DNA of 64,000 nt, from positions 7,229,001 to 7,293,000 of the forward strand of contig NZ_CP023694.1 in assembly GCF_008705135.1 (NCBI RefSeq), read 5' to 3'. Positions 53,147 to 61,814 of this stretch are shown piece after piece (position 1 is the stretch's first letter; each line of letters starts with the position of its first letter). The notes below the pieces were generated by a model. That model was not told the DNA's origin, ran no database searches, and worked only from the letters and a program-made list of their open reading frames with translations. Made by a program: the position numbers and the translations under genes. Origin of the DNA: Streptomyces coeruleorubidus. GTDB taxonomy: Bacteria > Actinomycetota > Actinomycetes > Streptomycetales > Streptomycetaceae.

Positions 53147-53492
53147 GGCCGTCCCTCACTTTCTTCAGCAGGTCCAGGTCCGGAGCGGTACGGGAAACGA
53201 GGCGCGGCGGACGGACGGTGATCCGGCCCGCCTCCAGCAGGTCGCAGAGCAGGATGGCGACCACGCTCACCGGCAGGTCGAGCCGGGCGGCCAGCTCCGC
53301 CACGGCCACCGGCTCGGCGCACAACCGGAGGATCCGGGTGTGCTCGGGCTGGCACCGGGCCGCCGCATCGGGCTGCGGATCGACCGCGGTCACCGTCGCG
53401 ATGAGCGTGAAGTCGGCGCGGCTCGGCCGGGTCCGGCCACCGGTCAGCGCGAACGGCCGTACGAGCCGCCCCGCCGAGTCGCCTCCGCCCAC
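53133..53492 (-). CDS. cvnC: Conservon DUF742 protein CvnC
   Basis: A 119-residue DUF742 protein. RLVRPFALTGGRTRP at the N terminus and the winged-helix-like CAEPVAVAELAARLDLPVSVVAILLCDLLEAGRI (key residues P, V, A, L) are family hallmarks. The GTG start stands one base past the cvnB stop, and its end overlaps cvnD by 14 bases. It probably links the sensor to the GTPase. Confidence 0.93.
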   Translation of the reverse strand: MGGGDSAGRLVRPFALTGGRTRPSRADFTLIATVTAVDPQPDAAARCQPEHTRILRLCAEPVAVAELAARLDLPVSVVAILLCDLLEAGRITVRPPRLVSRTAPDLDLLKKVRDGLGRL

Positions 53493-53493
53493 C

Positions 53494-53925
53494 TCACACG
53501 CCGGGGTCGACGACGGGCCCGGCCATGCCCCGCGGTGCCGCGCTGAGGTGCTCGCCGATCTTCTTCACCAGCATGTTCATCTGGTACGCCACCACACCGA
53601 CGTCAGCGCCCGGACCGGTGAGCACGACCAGGTGGGCGCCGGGGCCGGCGGAGGTGAGGATCAGATAGCTGTTGGCCATCTCGATGAGCGCCTGGCGCAC
53701 CGGACCGCCGCGGAAGTCCATGCTGACGCCCTTGCTGAGGCTCATCAGCCCCGACGCGGTCGCCGCGAGCCGCTCGGCGTCGTCGCGCAGGAATCCGGTG
53801 GACTTGCTGACCACCAGGCCGTCCTCGGACAGCACCACGGCCTGGTTCACATCGGCGACCCGCTCCACGAGTCCGGTCAGCAGCTGGTCGAGCTGGGTGT
53901 GGGTGGCGGGGATGGGGCGTGTCAT
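53494..53925 (-). CDS. cvnB: Conservon roadblock/LC7 protein CvnB
   Basis: A 143-residue roadblock domain protein. LLTGLVERVADVNQAVVLSEDGL and LILTSAGPGAHLVVLTG (key residues V, S, D, G) mark the fold. In conservons and in MglB-type systems such proteins bind and regulate the cognate small GTPase. It lies 21 bases downstream of cvnA and one base upstream of cvnC. Confidence 0.93.
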   Translation of the reverse strand: MTRPIPATHTQLDQLLTGLVERVADVNQAVVLSEDGLVVSKSTGFLRDDAERLAATASGLMSLSKGVSMDFRGGPVRQALIEMANSYLILTSAGPGAHLVVLTGPGADVGVVAYQMNMLVKKIGEHLSAAPRGMAGPVVDPGV

Positions 53926-53946
53926 TGCGGTGTCCTTCGTCAGCGG

Positions 53947-56466
53947 TCAGCGGTCGGCGGGCGGAGTCGAGGGGACGGGGGCGGCCTGCCGGGGTGGTGC
54001 GGCCGCCTCCTCGTCGTACGGCGGTTCGGCGTCGTCGTCACGGGCCCGGAGCGTGCCGCGCTGGAAGCCGGCCAGGGAGGAGGCGGCCGCTTCCGCGGTG
54101 AAGTCGTCGGGGGAGCCGTCGCCGCCGGCGGACGCGGGCTCCTCGCGCAGTTCCTCCACCAGGCTGGTCTGCGGCACCCGGCGGGGAAGCGGGGCGAGAC
54201 CGTCCCGGCGGGGGACGACGGTGCCGGCACCGGGAGCGGTCCGGGCCGACGCGACGGGCAGGGGCTCACGCGCGGACCCGGCGGTGCCCGCGGCACCGTC
54301 CGGCTCCTCGGCGTCCTCGGGCTTGTCGGCGTTCTCGGCGTCCACCGGGCTCCGCCCGCCGGCCGAACCCGGTACGTCCACAGCACTCCGCCCGTCGTCC
54401 GCCGGGCTCTGCCCGTTCTCCCCACCGCCACCGGTCTGCGGGCCGCCGCCCGCCCCCCTCGGACCGACGGAGGAGGCCGGGCCGTTCGGGCCGGCCACGT
54501 CCCCGGCGTCCCGCACGCCCGGCGCACCGGCCTGGAGGATCTCCCGCACCACGATGTCGTGCGGTATCAGCACGATCGCCGTGGTCCCGCCGTAGGGCGA
54601 GGAGCGCAGAGTGACGGCGATGCCGTGCCGGTGGGCCAGCTGGGCGATCACGAACATGCCGAGCCGCAGGTCGTCGGCGAGCGCCACCACGTCGAACTGC
54701 GGGGGCACCGCGAGCTGTTCGTTGAAGGACGCGTAGTCCTCCTCCGACATGCCGAGGCCGCGGTCCTCGACCTCGACGGCCAGGCCCTTGGCGACCATCC
54801 CGGCCCGCACGGTGACGGCGCTCGGGGCGGGGGAGTACGCGGTCGCGTTGTCGATGAGCTCGGCCAGCAGGTGGATGACGTCGGCCACCGCGGGCGGCGC
54901 GAGGTACACCTCCTCCTCCGTGTGCACCTCCACCCGCTGGTACTCGGCGACCTCGCCGACCGCACTGCGCAGGATGTCGATCAGCGCGACCGGCTCGCTC
55001 CAGCTCCGGCCGGGCCGCTCGCCGCTGACGATGACGAGGTTCTCCTCGTAGCGGCGCAACTGACTGGCCGTGGAGTCCAGTTCGTACAGGCCCTTGAGGA
55101 TGTCCGGGTCGGAGTGCTCGCGTTCCAGCGTGTCGAGCCTGCTGAGCTGGAGGTTGACCAGGTTCTGGCTCTGCCGGGCGATGCCCAGGATGATCTTCTG
55201 GAAGCCGCGCCGGGTGTCGGCGAGTTCGACCGCGGTGTGCACGGCCGTGCGCTGGGCTGTGTTGAACGCCTGGGCCACCTGGCCGAGTTCGTCGTGCCCG
55301 TAGTCCAGCGGGGGCGTCGCGGACTCCGGGTCGACCGTCTCGCCCCGCTCCAGCCGCGCCACCACGTCGGGCAGCCGCTCCTGCGCGAGGCTGACGGCGG
55401 CCCGGCGCAGGCCGCGCAGCCGCCGGGACAGCGAGCGGGTGATCCGCCAGGACATGCCGACGCACACCAGCAGCGCGAGCAGTCCGCCGGCGCTCAGGAT
55501 CCCCGCCTTGAGCAGCAGCCCGTCCGCCTTGTCGGCACTGCGTTCGAGCAGGCCCGTGGTCTGCTGCTGGATCAGGCTCGCGTACTGCTCGGAGAGCTTG
55601 TCCATGGCGGCGTTCCACCGCTTCCGGGCGTCGGGCAGGGCGATCCGGTCCGCGGTGGCACCTGCGTTCCGGGCCGCCAGCACCTGGTCCTCGATCGCCT
55701 GGAGGGTCTGCCACTCCGGACTCGCCAGGATCCGCTCGGTCTGCGCCTTGGCCTGTCCGGTCAGCTGGGGCACGACCTGGTCCTTGACCAGCCAGCGCCG
55801 GGTGTTCACCAGCTCCGTGAACTGCGTCCAGGCGTTGTCGTCCAGATGCCCGGACGGCCAGGCCAGGGTGAGCTGAGCGTCCTCCCGGGAGACCAGCTCC
55901 GCCGCGTGCTCCAGCCCGACCAGCGGCCCCGCCTGCGAGGTCAGGTCGCCGTCGTCGACCTGGGAGAGCTCCTGGAAGGCGTGGATCTGGTCGTCGATGA
56001 TCGAGGAGTACTGGTCCAGCGCCTGCTGCGCGGTGATGTCGGTCGGGTCGTCGACCTGGTCCCGGTAGTACTCCAGGCTGCCCACCGAGCCCAGCACCGA
56101 GTAGAGCCGGTCCGAGACGCGGGAGGGCGCCTTCTCGATCGCGTCCGCCTGCCCGACCAGCTTCGCGACCGCCGCGTCGGTCTCCTCGCGCTGCGTGTCG
56201 AGGGCGGCCCGGGAGCCGTGCGGCGAGGCCAGCCAGGCCGCCGACAGGCTGCGTTCCCGCTGGAGGGCGAGCGTCGCGTCCGTGCCCATGGCACCCGTCG
56301 ACCGGCTCAGCTCCGTCTGGTCACGCAGCCGAAGCCCCTCCGAGAACATCTGGATGGTCGTCACGCCCCACATGGCGGCGAGGGTGACGCTGGGCACCAG
56401 GGCCAGAAGCACCAGGGAGAGGCGTATGGATCCGAGACGGCGCCGGGCACCTGTCCGTCGAGACAT
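53947..56466 (-). CDS. cvnA: Conservon sensor-kinase-like protein CvnA with nitrate/nitrite-sensing-type domain
   Basis: An 839-residue membrane protein. Helices at about 13-35 and 312-335 frame an all-helical NIT-type sensor outside the cell (QRERSLSAAWLAS). HAMP and a dimerisation helix follow, then a histidine-kinase ATPase domain with NATAYSPAPSAVTV and EDRGLGMSEEDYASF. The C-terminal 190 residues are Pro/Gly/Asp rich and likely disordered. At the place where related proteins have LDH, this one reads ELDSTASQLRRYEENL, so a phospho-acceptor His may be absent. First gene of the cvnABCD operon; the 194 bases before it hold no gene. Confidence 0.92.
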   Translation of the reverse strand: MSRRTGARRRLGSIRLSLVLLALVPSVTLAAMWGVTTIQMFSEGLRLRDQTELSRSTGAMGTDATLALQRERSLSAAWLASPHGSRAALDTQREETDAAVAKLVGQADAIEKAPSRVSDRLYSVLGSVGSLEYYRDQVDDPTDITAQQALDQYSSIIDDQIHAFQELSQVDDGDLTSQAGPLVGLEHAAELVSREDAQLTLAWPSGHLDDNAWTQFTELVNTRRWLVKDQVVPQLTGQAKAQTERILASPEWQTLQAIEDQVLAARNAGATADRIALPDARKRWNAAMDKLSEQYASLIQQQTTGLLERSADKADGLLLKAGILSAGGLLALLVCVGMSWRITRSLSRRLRGLRRAAVSLAQERLPDVVARLERGETVDPESATPPLDYGHDELGQVAQAFNTAQRTAVHTAVELADTRRGFQKIILGIARQSQNLVNLQLSRLDTLEREHSDPDILKGLYELDSTASQLRRYEENLVIVSGERPGRSWSEPVALIDILRSAVGEVAEYQRVEVHTEEEVYLAPPAVADVIHLLAELIDNATAYSPAPSAVTVRAGMVAKGLAVEVEDRGLGMSEEDYASFNEQLAVPPQFDVVALADDLRLGMFVIAQLAHRHGIAVTLRSSPYGGTTAIVLIPHDIVVREILQAGAPGVRDAGDVAGPNGPASSVGPRGAGGGPQTGGGGENGQSPADDGRSAVDVPGSAGGRSPVDAENADKPEDAEEPDGAAGTAGSAREPLPVASARTAPGAGTVVPRRDGLAPLPRRVPQTSLVEELREEPASAGGDGSPDDFTAEAAASSLAGFQRGTLRARDDDAEPPYDEEAAAPPRQAAPVPSTPPADR

Positions 56467-56660
56467 CGTCGTCCTAGGGCGATCAGCGGGGAGGGAGGAG
56501 CGGGGAGGCGGATCGGTGGAGGCGGGGGGTGGGGGACGGGCGCGGGGGTGTGTGGGTGCCGGTTACGGCACATGGGATGCGCAGGATGTTATCCGTACAA
56601 GTGACCGCACGGGCCGGGCCTGACCGAATCTTTGGCGACACCGTCACAGGACGTGCCCGG

Positions 56661-57671
56661 TCACCGGGTCCCGGCGGCGGCGAACCGTGCCACCGCGGAC
56701 ACGTTGGACCTGGTCACGAACGCCGGGCCGGTGAGCACCGGAGCCGTCCCGCCGCCGCTGACGTTGCCGTTGGTCCGGTACAGCCACAGGGCGTCCACCG
56801 CGAGGTAGCCCTGGAGGTAGGGCTGCTGGTCCACGGCGAACTGCACGTCGCCGCCCTTGACCGCCTCGACCAGGTCCTTGTCGAGGTCGAACGTGGCGAC
56901 CTTGGCCCTGCTGCCGGCCTGCTCGACGGCCTTGACCGCGCTGAGCCCGTACTGGGCGCCCAGGGTGACGACCTCGTCGATGCTGGAGTCCTGCCGCAGC
57001 CGGGACGCGATCGTGGCGGTCACCGCGTTCATGTCGCTGCCGTCCACGTACAGGTTGTCGGTGTCGCCGTCGAACGTCTTCCGTACGCCGGCGCAGCGGG
57101 CCTCCAGCGCGACGTTGCCCCGTTCGTGCACGACGCACAGGGCGTGCTTGGCCCTGACCTCGTCCAGCTTGTCGCCGACGGCCTGGCCGGCGACGGACTC
57201 GTCCTGGCCGAAGTACTCCAGCAGACCCGCCGGCCGCCAGGCGTCGATGCCGGAGTTGAGCCCGACGACGGGTATGCCGGCCGCCTTGGCCCGGGCGATC
57301 GGGCCCCGCATCGCCGCGGGCTTGGCCAGCGTCACCGCGATGCCGTCGACCTTGTCGCCGACCGCGTCCCGCACCAGCGCGGCCTGCGCGGCCGCGTCGG
57401 AGTCGCTGGCGTACGTCAGGTCGATGCCGTCCTTGGCGGCTGCCGCCTCGGCGCCCCTGCGCACCAGGTCCCAGAAGGCGTCGCCCTTGCCGCCGTGCGT
57501 GATCAGGGCGACCTTCATCCCGCCGCCCGGCCCGCCCACCGGGTCCGCGTCCGGCCCGTCGTCACTCGCGCCGAGGACGGAGCAGCCGGCCACCAGCAGA
57601 CACACGGCGGACACCAGGGCCGCGACACGGGTGAGTCTCGCGGAGGTGTGCGGCGGGGGAGGAGTGTTCAT
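56661..57671 (-). CDS. Orphan ribose-type sugar-binding lipoprotein
   Basis: A 336-residue type I periplasmic-binding protein. The signal from ATG 57671 ends LLVAGC with Cys30. The fold shows KVALITHGGKGDAFWDLVRRGAE, DGIAVTLAKPAAMRGPI, GIPVVGLNSG and DEVVTLGAQYGLSAVKAV, all typical of sugar binders of the RbsB group. No ATPase or permease adjoins it, so it either works with a distant transporter or acts as a sensor, perhaps for the adjacent conservon. The open frame extends 39 codons upstream without support. Confidence 0.88.
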   Translation of the reverse strand: MNTPPPPHTSARLTRVAALVSAVCLLVAGCSVLGASDDGPDADPVGGPGGGMKVALITHGGKGDAFWDLVRRGAEAAAAKDGIDLTYASDSDAAAQAALVRDAVGDKVDGIAVTLAKPAAMRGPIARAKAAGIPVVGLNSGIDAWRPAGLLEYFGQDESVAGQAVGDKLDEVRAKHALCVVHERGNVALEARCAGVRKTFDGDTDNLYVDGSDMNAVTATIASRLRQDSSIDEVVTLGAQYGLSAVKAVEQAGSRAKVATFDLDKDLVEAVKGGDVQFAVDQQPYLQGYLAVDALWLYRTNGNVSGGGTAPVLTGPAFVTRSNVSAVARFAAAGTR

Positions 57672-57997
57672 GAGCGGCGGACCTCGCTGTGCGGCCGAGC
57701 AAGAGCAGGGGGGAAGAGCACACACGGACCGCGCCTGAGCACGGGCCGGATGACTCTCGCTGGCCCGGAGCCAACCGTGTGTGACCACCGGGCGTCAAGT
57801 GAGCAGCCACTTGCAGTGAGTTGATGCTGCCGCATCGTGATGATCTGTCCGACGGGTCGAACGTCCGAGGTCATCCCCTGGTTTTCCGTACCGTCCGTGC
57901 GGTTCGGGCGCCGGCGTGATGGTGCGGTCCGGAAAGAAGGAGGAGAGCGCCGCGGGCCCGGCCTCCGGTGATCCGGCCGGGCCCGCCGCGCAGTCCG
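57672..57997. other. Non-coding gap with P450 terminator and binding-protein promoter region
   Basis: I see no gene here. It must contain the promoter of the binding lipoprotein, but I could not place it. A small dyad AAGTG-N6-CACTT lies at about 57798-57813, and the strong hairpin at 57952-57986 belongs to the P450 end. Confidence 0.5.
57952..57986 (-). terminator. Terminator hairpin of the P450 gene
   Basis: GCGGGCCCGGCC (57952-57963) and its exact complement (57975-57986) form a 12-base-pair stem with an 11-base loop, 11 bases beyond the P450 stop on the minus strand. Confidence 0.7.
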
Positions 57998-59254
57998 TCA
58001 GCCCGTGAGGACCGGCAGCGTCCGATGGCCGTGGGAGATGAACGAGTCCACCGGCCGCAGCTCGTCCTCCGGTACGGCGAGGGTGAGTCCGGGGAACCGT
58101 TCGAAGAGGGCGGGCAGGGCCACGCGCGCCTCCAGCCGGCCGAGCGGGGCGCCCAGGCAGTGGTGGGCGCCGTATCCGAAGGCCAGGTGGTCCTTCACGG
58201 CGCGGGTGACGTCGAAGGCGCCGGCGTCCGGGCCGTGCTGCTCCGGGTCGCGTCCGGCGGCGGAGTACGCGGCGAGGATCGCCTCGCCCTTGCGGATCAC
58301 CTGGCCGTCCGGGCCGCCCAGTTCACCGAGGGGCAGGTCCTCGACGGCGTACCGCAGCGGCAGGCTGGCCACCGGAGCCTCGGCCCGCAGGGTCTCCTCG
58401 ATCACGTCGTCCCAGGAGGCCCGGCCGCCGCGGACGTGCGCGAGCTGGTCGGGGTGGGTGAGCAGGGCGTGGACGGCGTTGTCGAGCAGGTTGACCGTCG
58501 TCTCGTGGCCTGCGCTGATCATCAGCATCAGCGTGTCGAGCAGCTCCTGCTCGCTGAGCCGGGTGCCGCTCTCCTCCTCGCGGGCCGCGATCAGCGCGCT
58601 GGTCAGGTCGTCGCCCGGCGCCGCCCGCTTGACGGCGACGAGCTCGCCGAGGACGGCGTAGAACCGGGCGTAGATGTCGGCGACTTCGGCGGCGTCGGCC
58701 GAGGTGTGGAAGACGCCGTCCACCACGACCCGCAGCTCGGGACCCAGCTCCTCGGGTAATCCGAGCAGTTCGCCGATGACCTGGATGGGCAGCGGATAGC
58801 AGAACTCCTCGCGCAGATCGACCGCGTGTCCGTCCGCCCCACCGCCCGCCCCGGCCTTGGCGACCCGGTCGAGCAGGGTCGCGGTGATCTCCTCGATCCG
58901 GGGCCGCAGCGCGGCGGTGCGGCGGGCGGTGAACGCCTTGGAGACGAGGGTGCGCAGCCGTTTGTGCTCGGTGCCGTAGGCCGTGAACATGTTCCGCACC
59001 GAGACCCAGGTGTACAGCGGCCAGTCCGGTGAGACCTCGCCGTCGAGCCAGCGGTGCCAGTGCCGGCGCGCGTCCTTCGACACCCGTGGGTCGGTGAGCA
59101 GCCGCTTCAGCAGCGGGGCGCTGCTGACCGCCCAGGCCGGGACACCGTGGGGGAGTTCGACGGGGGTGACGGGGCCGCGCTCGCGGATCCGGTCGGCCTC
59201 GCCGTGGATGTCGCGGCCGGTCGGGTCGATCACTATCGGGTGTGTGAACTCCAT
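57998..59254 (-). CDS. Cytochrome P450
   Basis: A 418-residue soluble bacterial P450. The I-helix motif AGHETT is at 249-254, the ExxR motif is Glu287 to Arg290 in EETLRAE, and the haem loop FGYGAHHCLGAPLGR carries ligand Cys366. The overall pattern resembles the CYP107/CYP105-type Streptomyces enzymes. No ferredoxin gene adjoins it, so redox partners are elsewhere. ATG 59254 follows GGGAGAG; the frame extends 38 codons upstream without support. Substrate unknown. Confidence 0.93.
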   Translation of the reverse strand: MEFTHPIVIDPTGRDIHGEADRIRERGPVTPVELPHGVPAWAVSSAPLLKRLLTDPRVSKDARRHWHRWLDGEVSPDWPLYTWVSVRNMFTAYGTEHKRLRTLVSKAFTARRTAALRPRIEEITATLLDRVAKAGAGGGADGHAVDLREEFCYPLPIQVIGELLGLPEELGPELRVVVDGVFHTSADAAEVADIYARFYAVLGELVAVKRAAPGDDLTSALIAAREEESGTRLSEQELLDTLMLMISAGHETTVNLLDNAVHALLTHPDQLAHVRGGRASWDDVIEETLRAEAPVASLPLRYAVEDLPLGELGGPDGQVIRKGEAILAAYSAAGRDPEQHGPDAGAFDVTRAVKDHLAFGYGAHHCLGAPLGRLEARVALPALFERFPGLTLAVPEDELRPVDSFISHGHRTLPVLTG

Positions 59255-59377
59255 CGGTCTCTCCCTGGTCTGGCGGCGGTTCGCATGGCACGCGGACGCC
59301 TCGTGGGCGTGCGCGGCACGTCCAGCCAAGTGGCCGCGGCCGGGCGGCGCCAGAGGGTGGAGAATCACTGGCCTGAT

Positions 59378-59836
59378 TCAGGCGGCGTGGCCGGCTTCCT
59401 GCTCCAGGGGCGGCGCCATCGCCTTGGCGGCCCGTGCCTGTTTCCTGCGCTGCCGCCGGCTGACGCGCGGCTCCTGGTCCGGCAGCCACCCGAAGGTGAG
59501 GCAGCTCCCGACCACGCCCAGGAGCAGGCCCACGAAGAAGCCGCCCAGGTTCGAGGTCAGCCAGGTCCCCAGGGAGACCAGCACCCCGACGACCGAGTAG
59601 AACAGGCGCTGGGAGGGGTTGAAGAGGATCAGCACGCCGCACAGCAGCATCACGGCCGGGAGCAGATAGCCGGCCAGGCCCTGCATGCCGACGTGCAGGA
59701 TGACGTCCAGCGACGCCTTGAGGGTGAGCAGGACCTCCGCCCCGCCCAGGGCGAGCAGCAGCCCGCCCCAGAAGGGACGGCCCGCCCGCCACCGGCGGAA
59801 GGCGGGCCGGATCTTCCCGCGCGGTCCGCCGGACAT
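59378..59836 (-). CDS. DUF6114 membrane protein
   Basis: A 152-residue protein with four predicted helices between a basic N terminus and a basic C-terminal tail (SRRQRRKQARAAK). PFWGGLLLALGGAEVLLT, LLPAVMLLCGVLILFNP and LGGFFVGLLLGVVG are characteristic of a Streptomyces family that always seems to follow a DUF6230 gene. Its ATG overlaps the stop of that gene (ATGA). Function unknown. Confidence 0.85.
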   Translation of the reverse strand: MSGGPRGKIRPAFRRWRAGRPFWGGLLLALGGAEVLLTLKASLDVILHVGMQGLAGYLLPAVMLLCGVLILFNPSQRLFYSVVGVLVSLGTWLTSNLGGFFVGLLLGVVGSCLTFGWLPDQEPRVSRRQRRKQARAAKAMAPPLEQEAGHAA

Positions 59837-60507
59837 CAGCAACCCGACTCGCTGAAGCCCAGTTTCAGCCCGGGCAGCTTGAACACGCCGGCCGTCGTGG
59901 CGTAGTTGGTCTGCCGCAGGTTGGCGATGCGCACGGTGTCCGACTGCTGGCTGAACACGCCCTTCGGCCCGCGGCCCAGCGGCCCGGCCTTGTCGAGCGT
60001 GCTGGCGTCGTTGCCGATCTCGATGTTCTTGAAGGCCGCGTCGCCCGAGAGCTCCGTGGAGTCGGTGGTCAGATCGCTGGCCCGGACCTTCTGTGCGCCG
60101 CCACCCGCCCTGATGATCAGGTTCGTGCCGCCCAGGTCCACGCTCTGGCACAGCTTGGTGAGCGTCGCGTCCTTGATCACGGAGGTGACGACCAGCACCT
60201 GACCGCCGGTCTCACCCGCGTTCGGGCTGCCCTCGGCCATCTCGTCCAGGCCGCCGAACTGTGCGAAGCCGGTGCCGTTCAGCTCGGTGGCGGTGACCGT
60301 GAACGGCATGCCGGAGATGGCGAACTGCACTCCCAGCGCCCCTTCGGCGGTGAGGACCGCGAGGCCGGCGGCGACCACGGCGGCCGGCACCGCCATCACC
60401 GCGGCCCGGCGTCCCCGGACCCGCCCGCGTCGCGCGGGAACGTCACCGACGTCGGCGGTGGCGGGGCCTTCCGGTCTTTCGGAGGTGTGCTCGGCGGTGG
60501 AGGTCAT
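59836..60507 (-). CDS. DUF6230 exported or membrane-anchored protein
   Basis: A 223-residue protein. After a 40-residue charged cytoplasmic leader, one hydrophobic helix (about 33-55) leads to an external domain with VQFAISGMPFTVTATELNGTGF and a final FSESGC, where the Cys may pair with the one in TKLCQS. The family is often annotated vaguely as a cholesterol esterase, without evidence. Start ATG 60507 follows GGAG. It has a good candidate promoter at 60649-60677 and forms an operon with DUF6114. Confidence 0.85.
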   Translation of the reverse strand: MTSTAEHTSERPEGPATADVGDVPARRGRVRGRRAAVMAVPAAVVAAGLAVLTAEGALGVQFAISGMPFTVTATELNGTGFAQFGGLDEMAEGSPNAGETGGQVLVVTSVIKDATLTKLCQSVDLGGTNLIIRAGGGAQKVRASDLTTDSTELSGDAAFKNIEIGNDASTLDKAGPLGRGPKGVFSQQSDTVRIANLRQTNYATTAGVFKLPGLKLGFSESGC

Positions 60508-61154
60508 GTCTGCTCCAGGTGCGTGTCGGTGCGGCTCGGACTTCGGTGGCACGTTGCCCTGGCGCGGACATCGACCGCGTACGCACGTCTCCCCGCAACT
60601 CCCGGCGGTTGCAAGGGCTTTCTCGGTACGCCGCAGTAGCCGACTCGGAAGTTACCGGGGGTTACATGAAGGGTCAAGGGAAGTGTGAACAAAGAGTGTG
60701 GGATGTGCGCCGCATGTGAGTCATCGCCCTCCGGAAAGTCGCAGCGAACGCACAACTCCCTTGCAGGGCCTTGACGTTGGCTGACGCCCAGGTCTACAAC
60801 TCTCCTCGTCTCACCGGATCCGTGGCGCCGGATCCGCTGCGCGGCGCTTGTCCGCGTGTCCCGGACCGCTCGTCCCGTACGGGCAGCTCGCCGCCCGGCG
60901 CGTCCGCACGGGCTTTCCATCGCCCGAGTCCGCTCCTTCACGGCACCGGCACGGGCCCTTCCCCAGAGCGCCGTGCCACCAGCCACCCCCCGCCCGGCCC
61001 GGCCGGAGGCCTGTCCCCGTGCGCGCCTCCGGCCGGTCACCGGTCTGCCGTTGCCGGTCCGTCACGTACGGAGAAGGCGTAACGGACCGGCGACGGCGGA
61101 CGCCGAACCGCGTCCCCGCACCCTCACCCCGCTTCAGAGAAGAGGTACACCCGC
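60508..61154. other. Divergent intergenic region between the DUF6230 and secreted-protein genes
   Basis: No convincing gene lies here. The minus-strand promoter at 60649-60677 serves DUF6230. For the other side I see only TTGACG (60771-60776) and TACAAC (60795-60800), 18 bases apart, which would leave a 350-base leader for the secreted protein. The stretch 60820-61090 is GC-rich and repetitive in composition without clear structure. Confidence 0.5.
60649..60677 (-). promoter_or_regulatory. Candidate promoter of the DUF6230-DUF6114 operon
   Basis: On the minus strand TTGACC (60677-60672) and TAACTT (60654-60649) are separated by 17 bases. Two direct GTTAC elements (60651-60655 and 60661-60665), ten bases apart, lie in the spacer and -10 and may bind a regulator. 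Confidence 0.55.
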
Positions 61155-61796
61155 ATGCGTACGCGCACCCTCCTCACCCTCACCGCCGCCGTCGCCGCCC
61201 TGGGCCTCACCGCCCCCGCCTCGGCGGCCGACACCCCCGTCCTGACCACCGCCGACGGCGCGGCCGTCGCGGTCGGCGACGTCCTCGACGCGTCCCTGGC
61301 GAGCGGCACCGCCGCCACCTTCTACTCCAGCGCGACCGGCACCAGCGGCATCTCCTGCAGCAAGTCGGCGTTCGCGGCCACCGTCACCGACAACCCGGCC
61401 GCTCCCGGCACCGCCACCGAGTCCCTGACCTCGCACAGCTTCGACACCAGCGGCTGCACCGCCAACGTCGTCGGAGTGCTCGGCGTCAGCGGCATCACCG
61501 TCGACAACCTGCCCTACACCACCAGCGTCTCCTCGGACGGCACCGTCTCCGTGACCCCGGGCGCGGGGTCCGCCATCCAGTCCACGGTCCGGCTGCGCAC
61601 CCTGCTCGGCACCATCAACTGCGTCTACCGGGCACCCAGCCTGACCGGCACGGCGAGCAACGCCGACAACAGCATCTCCTTCACCAACCAGCAGTTCACG
61701 AAGGCGTCCGGCTCGTCGCTGTGCTTCGCCAACGCCTTCTTCACCGCCAAGTACTCGCCGGTGACCAAGGGAGGCGTCGCCGTCAACGTCAACTGA
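61155..61796 (+). CDS. Small secreted protein, Streptomyces Tat/Sec signal family
   Basis: A 213-residue protein with a signal peptide MRTRTLLTLTAAVAALGL ending ASAADTP, cleaved near residue 26. The mature part is Ser/Thr/Ala rich, probably all beta, with four Cys (ISCSKS, SGCTAN, INCVYR, SLCFAN) that likely form two disulphides outside the cell. I recall the family as widespread in Streptomyces with no known function. It converges with the LPMO gene across 18 bases. Confidence 0.82.
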   Translation: MRTRTLLTLTAAVAALGLTAPASAADTPVLTTADGAAVAVGDVLDASLASGTAATFYSSATGTSGISCSKSAFAATVTDNPAAPGTATESLTSHSFDTSGCTANVVGVLGVSGITVDNLPYTTSVSSDGTVSVTPGAGSAIQSTVRLRTLLGTINCVYRAPSLTGTASNADNSISFTNQQFTKASGSSLCFANAFFTAKYSPVTKGGVAVNVN

Positions 61797-61814
61797 CCGC
61801 TGACAGGCGTCGGT

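Noticed and set aside
53107..56604. 1165-codon open frame on the plus strand
   Set aside because: Antisense shadow of cvnA and neighbours; no motif and no ribosome site.
60819..61141. Possible small gene upstream of the secreted protein
   Set aside because: Open frames exist on both strands but none has a ribosome site, domain or coding-like third-position pattern that is better than its shadows.
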